The notes below the pieces were generated by a model, which saw only the letters and a program-made list of their open reading frames with translations, did no database searches and was not told the DNA's origin. Below are positions 6,091 through 11,381 of a stretch of 11,381 nt of DNA, in pieces. The first letter of the stretch is position 1; each line of letters begins with the position of its first letter. The stretch is from SHZI01 sp032122615 (lineage in GTDB: Bacteria; Pseudomonadota; Gammaproteobacteria; Steroidobacterales; GCA-2729495): contig JAQBGF010000144.1 of the NCBI GenBank assembly GCA_032122615.1, positions 1-11,381 of the forward strand. Reading direction: 5' to 3'. Position numbers and translations under genes: made by a program.

Positions 6091-7455
6091 ATGCTACGAA
6101 TGATGATCACCACGATTGCTGGCCTGTGCGCCGGCCTGTTCCTTGCGGGCGCCGGTGTGGCCGACGGCCAGGAGCGAACCGGACAACCACAGGCGGAAGC
6201 GCCGCCTCAGGTACTGATCCGGAACGTGCGCGTCTGGGACGGCATCAGCGACCAGGCGGTGGCGGGCTTAAGCGTGCTGGTCGAGGGCCGGCTGATCCGC
6301 AAGATCAGCGAGCAACCGGAATCCCGGCCCGACGCCACGGTGATCGATGGCGGCGGCCGCGTGCTGATTCCCGGCATCATCGACGCCCACACCCACCTGG
6401 CGCTGCCGGCGCCGCCGAACGAGCTGTCCCGCGAGGATCCCGGCTACGTGGGCGCCTTGTCGGTCAAGGCGGCCGAGATCGTGCTGATGCACGGCTGGAC
6501 CACGGTGCGCGATATCGGCGGTCCGTCACAGGGCCTCGCCCGCGCCATCGACGAGGGCATTGTTGACGGCCCGCGCGTCTACACCTCCGCCGCGTTCATC
6601 TCCCAGACCAGCGGCCACGGGGACTTTCGCGAACTGACGGCGCCGCATCCGAATGCCGGCGGCGCGCCGGACGCGTTTGCCCAACGCTATACGCAGCTCG
6701 CCGACGGCCCAGCCGAAGTGCGCCGCGCCGTGCGTGAATCACTGCGCCAGGGCGCGACCGCGATCAAGTTGATGGCCGGCGGCGGGATCTCGTCGAAGTA
6801 CGATCCCATTGATACCACGCAGTTCAGCGTCGAGGAAATGCGCGCCGCGGTTGAATCCGCTGCCGACTGGGGAACCTACGTCGCCGTGCATGCCTACACC
6901 GATGCCGCGGTCAATCGCGCGCTGGATGCCGGCGTCAAGGTCATCGAGCACGGGCACCTGCTATCGGAAGCCACCCTGAAGCGCCTGAAGGCCGATGGCG
7001 CGTACCTCTCCTCGCAGTCGTTCGGCGCTGCGCGGCGTTACATCGGCGGCATGGACACCGAGCGCGGCCGCAAAGGCGCAATGGTGATGGACGGCGTCGA
7101 CCATTTGATGAATACGGCAAAGAAACTCGGCATCCCGGTCGCTTTCGGAACCGACGCTTTCGGTTCGCTGCGCGCCTACGAAATCGGCCCCGCCGAGTTT
7201 GGCTATCGCCTGCGCTGGTTCAATTCGCTGGAGATCCTGAAACAGGCGACCAGCGTCAATGCCAGGCTGCTGGCCCTGACCGGCCCGCGCAACCCGTACC
7301 GCGAAGGCCCGCTCGGCGTGATCCAGGAAGGCGCGTACGCGGACCTGCTGATTGTTGATGGCGACCCGCTTGCCGACGTGCGCGTCCTCGAGGACTTCGC
7401 CAGGAACATCCGTCTGATCATGAAAGACGGGCGGATCTACAAGCAGACGCTTTGA
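6091..7455 (+). CDS. Exported metal-dependent amidohydrolase (imidazolonepropionase / Xaa-Pro dipeptidase-like)
   Basis: A 454-residue amidohydrolase-superfamily enzyme. Residues 1-24 form a signal peptide (MLRMMITTIAGLCAGLFLAG, likely cut after GVA), so it should act in the periplasm. The TIM-barrel metal site is complete: HxH at His100 and His102 (GIIDAHTHL), the bridging and probably carboxylated Lys226 (GATAIKLMAGGG), His267 (VAVHAYTD), His287 (VIEHGHLL) and Asp355 (AFGTDAFG). The small beta-sandwich domain is made of the two ends (VLIRNVRVWDG, and EGAYADLLIVDGDPL near 413-427). This subgroup hydrolyses dipeptides with a C-terminal Pro, Lys or Arg, or cyclic amides and carbamates; the exact substrate cannot be read. 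It is divergent from ppdK and converges, with a 16-bp gap, on the M20 peptidase, another hydrolase of amide bonds. Confidence 0.88.
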   Translation: MLRMMITTIAGLCAGLFLAGAGVADGQERTGQPQAEAPPQVLIRNVRVWDGISDQAVAGLSVLVEGRLIRKISEQPESRPDATVIDGGGRVLIPGIIDAHTHLALPAPPNELSREDPGYVGALSVKAAEIVLMHGWTTVRDIGGPSQGLARAIDEGIVDGPRVYTSAAFISQTSGHGDFRELTAPHPNAGGAPDAFAQRYTQLADGPAEVRRAVRESLRQGATAIKLMAGGGISSKYDPIDTTQFSVEEMRAAVESAADWGTYVAVHAYTDAAVNRALDAGVKVIEHGHLLSEATLKRLKADGAYLSSQSFGAARRYIGGMDTERGRKGAMVMDGVDHLMNTAKKLGIPVAFGTDAFGSLRAYEIGPAEFGYRLRWFNSLEILKQATSVNARLLALTGPRNPYREGPLGVIQEGAYADLLIVDGDPLADVRVLEDFARNIRLIMKDGRIYKQTL

Positions 7456-7471
7456 GAGCAGAAAGCGGGCG

Positions 7472-8839
7472 CTACCCTTTGCCGGCAAACTCGCGCACGG
7501 CGTCGTAAAGCACGTTGACGCCCCACCGGAGCCCCTCAACGGGGATGCGCTCATTGTGCCCGTGAAAGAGCTCGGCAAAGGTTGTCCCGTCGTTCGGAAA
7601 TCGCGTCGGCATGAAGCCATAGCACTGCGTCCCGAGGCGCGACCAGTTCTGGGCATCGGTCTGGCCCGGCGCCAGAGACGGCACGGGGCGCGCGGTGGGC
7701 TCGTGGCGCACCAGCGTGCGCACCAGCACGTCCCACAGCGGCGTGTCCATGCTGGACTCGCAGGGCAGCGTGCTCCGGAGAACTTCGATATCGACGTCCT
7801 CCCCGACGACCGCGCGAATCTCCGCGATAAGGTCTGCCGCCGTTTGCTGCGGGAGAATGCGCCCGTCGAGGTGGACCTCGGCAACACCCGGAATCACGTT
7901 GACGCTCGCCCCGGCGGCCAGCATCGTCGGCACGGCGGTATTGGCCAGCGCGGCCGCCAGCACGTTGACCAATCCGCGATCGGGAAGCCGCTTGAGTACA
8001 TAGCGTGCAACGCTCGGGATATACAGGCGCCGGAGCAGTTGCGACCAGGGAAATCCCTGCGTATCGGCCATGCCGGCAAGGAACCGTGTCACGACGGCGG
8101 TGCGATGCTGCGGAAGTGATCCACGCCCAAGACGTTCCACGGCCCGCGCCAGTGCGATCACGGCGTTGTCTGCCCGCGGCATGGAACCATGGCCCGCGCT
8201 GCCGTGGGTTCGCATCCTGATCCAGACTGCGCCCTTCTCGGCAACCTGGATCGGATAGATGGTGGCCCCGCCAACGTGCACCGTGAAAGCGCCCGCCTCG
8301 CCAAGAGCGTACTCGGCGCGCACCAGGTCAGGGTGGTGGTCGACAAGAAATTTCGACCCCATTTCGCAGCCCGCTTCCTCGTCGGCCACGCCGGCGAATA
8401 TCACATCGCGATCGAGCTGCACTTTCTCCCGCTTAAGCTTCATCACGACGAGCGCCGACATCACCGCCATCTGTTTCATGTCGATGGCGCCTCGCCCCCA
8501 GAGGTACCCGTCGTGAATTTCCCCGCCAAACGGCTCGTGCTTCCACATCGCACGCTCCACGGGCACAACGTCCGTGTGCGCCGCGAGAAGCAGGGGCGGT
8601 TTTGCGCCGCTGCCTTTCACCCGCGCGACGACGTTCATGCGGCGCGGGTCGGCACCGACGAGCTTTGGCGCCAGACCCGCGGCAGAGAGCATGGACGCCA
8701 GATATTCGGCCGCGGGCGTTTCGTTTCCCGGCGGATTCGTGGTGTCGATCCGGATTAATTCCGCCAGGTGCCTGACCGCGCTGTCGGAGAGTGCGGAATC
8801 AGTCGGAGCGGCGACAAGCATGGCAGGTATTGACCCCAT
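7472..8839 (-). CDS. M20-family zinc metallopeptidase / deacylase
   Basis: A 455-residue M20 (ArgE/DapE/CPG2/carboxypeptidase-S-like) hydrolase, probably cytoplasmic as no signal peptide is clear. The di-zinc site is complete: His88 and Asp90 (LLLAAHTDVVPV), Asp120 (GRGAIDMKQ), the general base pair Glu154-Glu155 (VADEEAG), an acidic ligand near Glu181 (LGEAGAF) and His426 (FHGHNERI). The lid/dimerisation domain is residues ~198-330 (RTHGSAGHGSMPRADNAV with its His). Family members remove N-acyl groups or cleave C-terminal residues from short peptides; specificity is not readable. ATG at 8839 lacks a ribosome binding site, and ATG at 8821 (M7, MLVAAPTDSALSD) is a possible alternative. It is divergent from the nitrilase-like gene, with starts only 45 bp apart. 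Confidence 0.9.
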   Translation of the reverse strand: MGSIPAMLVAAPTDSALSDSAVRHLAELIRIDTTNPPGNETPAAEYLASMLSAAGLAPKLVGADPRRMNVVARVKGSGAKPPLLLAAHTDVVPVERAMWKHEPFGGEIHDGYLWGRGAIDMKQMAVMSALVVMKLKREKVQLDRDVIFAGVADEEAGCEMGSKFLVDHHPDLVRAEYALGEAGAFTVHVGGATIYPIQVAEKGAVWIRMRTHGSAGHGSMPRADNAVIALARAVERLGRGSLPQHRTAVVTRFLAGMADTQGFPWSQLLRRLYIPSVARYVLKRLPDRGLVNVLAAALANTAVPTMLAAGASVNVIPGVAEVHLDGRILPQQTAADLIAEIRAVVGEDVDIEVLRSTLPCESSMDTPLWDVLVRTLVRHEPTARPVPSLAPGQTDAQNWSRLGTQCYGFMPTRFPNDGTTFAELFHGHNERIPVEGLRWGVNVLYDAVREFAGKG

Positions 8840-8844
8840 GAGTT

Positions 8845-8852
8845 TATGATAG
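8845..8852. promoter_or_regulatory. Overlapping divergent -10-like hexamers
   Basis: TATGAT (plus, 8845-8850) and TATCAT (minus, 8847-8852) occupy nearly the same bases between the divergent M20 and nitrilase-like genes, and each matches the -10 consensus at 5 of 6 positions. The minus-strand element is 6 bases from the M20 ATG, which would give a leaderless transcript. No good -35 is found for either. A candidate only. Confidence 0.25.
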
Positions 8853-8868
8853 TGTGAAAATTCGCTGC

Positions 8869-8874
8869 GAGGAG
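8869..8874 (+). promoter_or_regulatory. Ribosome binding site of the nitrilase-like gene
   Basis: GAGGAG sits 10 bases before ATG 8885, with an A/T-rich spacer (AATATTAATA). It supports that start over the later in-frame ATG at residue 8. Confidence 0.6.
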
Positions 8875-8884
8875 AATATTAATA

Positions 8885-9955
8885 ATGACCACCTCAACCG
8901 AACCCATGGTCCGCGCTGACGGCACCTACCCCACTGTCGATCTGCGCCAGGACGCCATCATGGCGGCCGTGATCCAGACCCGCGTGAACGGCGTAAACGG
9001 CGCCAATCCCGGTCCTGACCTGCGCCGCAACCTGGACTATTTCCTGGAGTGCATCGACATCGCCCAGGGCTACGGCGGGCGCAGCGACCTGCTGCTGTTC
9101 CATGAATTTCCGATTACCGGCTTCTCGGTGTGGACGCGCGAGGAACACTACCGGCTGGCCATTGAGGTGCCCGGCCCTGAAATAGAGGAAGTGGCGAAGA
9201 AGGCCAAACAGCACAACTGCTACATCGTCTTCGGCACCTATGCCCGCGATGAGAAGGACTGGAAGGGGCACATCCTGCACCTGATGGTCATGGTCAAGCC
9301 CGACGGCAGCGTCGTGAAGCACTGGAAACAACGCAGCGTGCGCGGGATGTTTCCCGGCACGGAGGCGTACAGCTCGACGATCTACGACGTTTACGACCGG
9401 TTTGTCGAGATGTACGGGCTCGATGCCGTCATTCCCGTGGAACGCACCGACATCGGCAACATCGCGATGTCGGCCGTGCAGTTCGAGCCGGAACTGTTCC
9501 GTTGCATGGCGTTCAAGGGCGCGGAAATCATCTGTCGCGTCGCCACCGGCGGCTTCGAGGCCGACGATATGCGGATGACTTCCTACCACAACAGCGTCTA
9601 CACGATGATCTGCAACAACTCGGTGAGCACGCATGTGCGCACCCCGGGCTTTTTCGAGGACGAGGCTTACGGCGGTCCGGGCCGGTCGGCCATTTATGGG
9701 CCGCGGGGCGTCGAGCTGGCCAAGGCCGGCGTGTTCGAGACCAAGCGGCTGGTGCGGATTCCGATTGCAGATTTCCGGTCCCGGCACCGCATCCCGGACC
9801 TGCACATGCACCTGTATCGCCCGGTACTGGACCAGTACCGCGAGCGCTACGATCACAGCCTGCACCTCAAGGAACTGCCGAAGGACGGGCGCGATGCTTT
9901 CCGTCTCTTCAAGGAAAAATCCCGCTGGCAGCATTACTGGTTAAGCGGGGGTTAG
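8885..9955 (+). CDS. Nitrilase-superfamily (carbon-nitrogen hydrolase fold) protein lacking the catalytic cysteine
   Basis: A 356-residue protein with the nitrilase alpha-beta-beta-alpha fold, nearest in layout to aliphatic amidase/formamidase. It keeps the first catalytic Glu (Glu74, LLLFHEFPITGF) and the Lys (Lys148, VVKHWKQR). The usual nucleophile stretch GKIxxxIC(D/Y)D...PE is here GNIAMSAVQFEPELFR (191-206). The Cys position reads Val198 in an ungapped alignment, with two residues fewer before PEL. The second Glu, in the amidase EGWYPG, is Arg153 (RGMFPG). Fold landmarks downstream remain: FKGAEIICR (210-218), NNSVSTH, GGPGRSAIYGPRG (263-275). Hydrolysis by the standard mechanism therefore seems unlikely; it may be a scaffold, a binding protein or a different enzyme. 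The Rieske oxygenase gene follows 111 bp later in the same direction, which suggests a shared pathway. Confidence 0.82.
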   Translation: MTTSTEPMVRADGTYPTVDLRQDAIMAAVIQTRVNGVNGANPGPDLRRNLDYFLECIDIAQGYGGRSDLLLFHEFPITGFSVWTREEHYRLAIEVPGPEIEEVAKKAKQHNCYIVFGTYARDEKDWKGHILHLMVMVKPDGSVVKHWKQRSVRGMFPGTEAYSSTIYDVYDRFVEMYGLDAVIPVERTDIGNIAMSAVQFEPELFRCMAFKGAEIICRVATGGFEADDMRMTSYHNSVYTMICNNSVSTHVRTPGFFEDEAYGGPGRSAIYGPRGVELAKAGVFETKRLVRIPIADFRSRHRIPDLHMHLYRPVLDQYRERYDHSLHLKELPKDGRDAFRLFKEKSRWQHYWLSGG

Positions 9956-10052
9956 CAAAAAAGCCGCCGCCCGGCATATGTAATGCTCCTAGGTATAAGT
10001 ACGGACGCGTAGCGCCGACCCCCGGGACAATAATGGGATTAATAAAGTTCCC

Positions 10053-10059
10053 AAAGGAG
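10053..10059 (+). promoter_or_regulatory. Strong ribosome binding site of the Rieske oxygenase gene
   Basis: AAAGGAG lies 7 bases before ATG 10067 and fixes that start. The 111-bp gap before it (9956-10066) has no clear terminator or promoter: TATAAG at 9994-9999 is a 5/6 -10-like hexamer without a matching -35. Read-through from the nitrilase-like gene is therefore plausible. Confidence 0.75.
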
Positions 10060-10066
10060 TGGGGTC

Positions 10067-11218
10067 ATGTATATCAACTTCTGGTATCCAATCGCCCGCA
10101 GCACCGACGTCACGGCTGACAAACCGCTGCGCGTACAGCTGATGTCCCTGCCCTACGTGGCATTTCGCGACCAGGCCGGCAAGGCCCACGTGCTCGCCGA
10201 CACCTGCGCCCACCGCGGTGGGTCACTCAGTGCGGGCAAGGTCAAGGGCAACAGCGTGGCGTGCCCGTATCACGGCTGGGAGTTCGGTGGCGACGGCAAG
10301 TGCGTGCGCATCCCGTCGCTCGGCGACGACGCGAAAATGCCGGCGCGCGCCAAGGTCGACAGCTACCCCGTGCAGGAACGCTACGGCATCGTCTTTGCGT
10401 TCCTGGGCGATCTGCCCGAAAGCGAGCGCCCGCCGGTTTACGACATCCCGGAATACGGCGCGTCCGAGTGGAAATCCTTCTTGTACGTGCTCGACGTGGC
10501 CGCCTACTACGAGCGGTCCATGGAAAACGGCCTGGACCCGATCCACAACGAGTTCGTGCACCCCCTGCAGGGTGCCCCGATGATGTCCCCCGAGCAGCAG
10601 CGCAGCCCGATTCCGATGGAAGACATCCCCTGGGGCAGCAAGTTTTACGAGCCTTTCGGTGGCGCGAAGAAGAAGACAGGAACGATCCTCAGCAGCAGCA
10701 GATCGGGTAAACCCGTGGGCGCAGCCGGCTCCTGGCACCAGGGGCCGAACCAGCTGGTCACGTGGATTGACCTGACGGCCACGAACTCCTTCCACCAGTA
10801 CCTGTTCGAGGCGCCGGTGGACGAAGCGAACACCCGCATCTTCTTCCTCAACATGCGCAACTGGCTCATGGAAGACAAGTACGACCAGACGATGGAAGAC
10901 GTGACGCTCAGGATCGTCCAGGAAGACGCCGCGATCCTGGAGAAGCTGAGCCCGATCCGCACACCGGAGACCAATGCCAAGGAGCTCCTGGTCCCTGGCG
11001 ATACGGCGGTGGTTCGCTATCGCGAATGGCTGAAGCAGTGGGACGACAACGGCTGGAAAATCGACCTGAAGGCATTGCGCGCCAGGCAGGGCGATCTGGC
11101 CATGGCCATACCCTGCCCAGGCCGGCGCGAATCAGGCAACTGGGTTCTGGATGCCGTGCCGCTGATGCCGCCGCCGGAGCGGGCGGCTTCGGCCACCACG
11201 CACGAACTGCGCGCCTGA
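10067..11218 (+). CDS. Rieske [2Fe-2S] non-haem iron oxygenase, alpha subunit
   Basis: A 383-residue ring-hydroxylating or demethylating oxygenase component that uses O2 and electrons from a partner reductase. The N-terminal Rieske domain (~5-115) binds the 2Fe-2S cluster through Cys47-x-His49 (TCAHRGG) and Cys66-x2-His69 (CPYHGWEF). The catalytic domain holds the mononuclear iron motif N-x2-D-x2-H-x4-H: Asn154, bridging Asp157, and ligands His160 and His165 (ENGLDPIHNEFVHP), with Asp287 (VQEDAAI) as third ligand. All metal ligands are intact. Length and layout fit the single-component-alpha (vanillate demethylase / phthalate dioxygenase-like) type rather than alpha3beta3 naphthalene types, and no beta subunit gene follows. 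No ferredoxin or reductase gene is in view, so it must borrow electron carriers encoded elsewhere. The substrate is unknown. The short tail after ~365 (PPPERAASATTHELRA) is disordered. Confidence 0.93.
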   Translation: MYINFWYPIARSTDVTADKPLRVQLMSLPYVAFRDQAGKAHVLADTCAHRGGSLSAGKVKGNSVACPYHGWEFGGDGKCVRIPSLGDDAKMPARAKVDSYPVQERYGIVFAFLGDLPESERPPVYDIPEYGASEWKSFLYVLDVAAYYERSMENGLDPIHNEFVHPLQGAPMMSPEQQRSPIPMEDIPWGSKFYEPFGGAKKKTGTILSSSRSGKPVGAAGSWHQGPNQLVTWIDLTATNSFHQYLFEAPVDEANTRIFFLNMRNWLMEDKYDQTMEDVTLRIVQEDAAILEKLSPIRTPETNAKELLVPGDTAVVRYREWLKQWDDNGWKIDLKALRARQGDLAMAIPCPGRRESGNWVLDAVPLMPPPERAASATTHELRA

Positions 11219-11226
11219 CGGACCCG

Positions 11227-11239
11227 GCGCGCTGCGCGC
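11227..11239. repeat. GC-rich dyad between two convergent genes
   Basis: GCGCGC-T-GCGCGC is an inverted repeat in the 43-bp gap between the Rieske oxygenase stop and the stop of the minus-strand gene at the edge. It could fold as a short G/C hairpin, but no T-run follows closely on either strand, so a terminator role is weak. Confidence 0.3.
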
Positions 11240-11261
11240 TGACCGTGACCGCGGGGGCTTT

Positions 11262-11381
11262 CTACGGCACGCGACGGATCTGAATGGCCTCAATCCCTGC
11301 CCCGGCAAGGACATCAGAAATCACGACCAGCTTTTCGCCGCTGTCAAAGCCCTCGCGCTCGCGCAGCACCTGAAAGGCCGT
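11262..11381 (-). CDS. C-terminal tail of a minus-strand gene, possibly pyruvate kinase-like
   Basis: Read on the minus strand from the right edge, 39 codons are open and end at TAG (11262-11264); the rest of the gene lies outside the window. The residues run from TAFQVLREREGFDSGEKL through VVISDVLAGAGIEAIQIRRVP. A final segment of the type (x)GEKLVVISD...GIEAIQIRRV, a strand, a glycine loop and a last strand, resembles the last beta-hairpin of the pyruvate kinase C-terminal domain. That would suit a neighbourhood with a pyruvate phosphate dikinase. With so few residues, the coding call is moderate and the family call is only a suggestion. Confidence 0.4.
   Translation of the reverse strand, partial: TAFQVLREREGFDSGEKLVVISDVLAGAGIEAIQIRRVP

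Noticed and set aside
8894..9934. A 346-codon minus-strand frame opposite the nitrilase-like gene
   Set aside because: It mirrors the sense gene almost end to end, has no ribosome binding site and gives His/Val/Ala-rich sequence without motifs.
9956..10066. A terminator between the nitrilase-like and Rieske genes
   Set aside because: The GC-rich stretch after the stop (GCCGCCGCCCGGC) does not pair into a convincing stem and has no following T-run. GGGA/TCCC at about 10035-10052 gives only a 4-bp stem.
1..11381. CRISPR arrays, insertion sequences, tRNA genes, prophage or toxin-antitoxin genes
   Set aside because: No spaced direct-repeat array, transposase motif, terminal inverted repeats, tRNA cloverleaf or typical toxin/antitoxin pair was seen; the only tandem repeat is the two-copy 21-bp unit.

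Overview
The window is high-GC, densely packed bacterial chromosome with short intergenic gaps, strong Shine-Dalgarno sequences on several genes and long antisense shadow frames. Gene content suggests a proteobacterium, perhaps a gammaproteobacterium living on organic compounds. That placement is inference only: there is no rRNA or marker gene here, and no mobile element, CRISPR array or tRNA was seen.

Left part (1-1590): the C-terminal third of a thiamine-diphosphate (acetolactate-synthase-like) enzyme enters from the left edge. It faces a convergent MarR-type repressor gene (641-1171, minus). The repressor is divergent from a 69-residue two-helix membrane protein (1377-1586, plus). The roughly 200 bp between them is unusually structured. 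It holds clustered GACAA boxes, a perfect 16-bp operator-like palindrome next to a plausible promoter, a second palindrome, and a perfect 21-bp tandem duplication. That duplication encodes a possible 18-residue leader peptide ending two bases before the membrane-protein ATG.

Middle (1591-7455): pyruvate phosphate dikinase (minus) is followed by an overlapping MFS transporter gene, so the two probably form one transcript linking uptake of a small organic acid or sugar-like substrate to the pyruvate/PEP node. The dikinase is longer than usual because a helical segment of about 55 residues in its C-terminal domain appears duplicated. Divergent from it is an exported metal-dependent amidohydrolase (6091-7455).

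Right part (7472-11381): an M20 metallopeptidase (minus) converges on the amidohydrolase and is divergent from a nitrilase-fold protein (8885-9955), with only 45 bp between the two starts. The nitrilase-fold protein keeps the first Glu and the Lys but seems to have lost the nucleophilic Cys and the second Glu, so it may be a pseudoenzyme or an enzyme with different chemistry. A Rieske non-haem iron oxygenase alpha subunit follows in the same direction (10067-11218) with no reductase or ferredoxin gene in view. The right edge holds the last 39 codons of a minus-strand gene, tentatively a pyruvate-kinase-like C-terminus.

The mixture (ThDP enzyme, MarR, MFS, amidohydrolase, M20 peptidase, nitrilase fold, Rieske oxygenase) looks like a catabolic accessory neighbourhood for an amide- or ring-containing substrate. 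No single complete pathway is demonstrated. The strongest leads are the nitrilase-like protein without its cysteine, the duplicated module in the dikinase, and the leader/operator region at 1202-1376.
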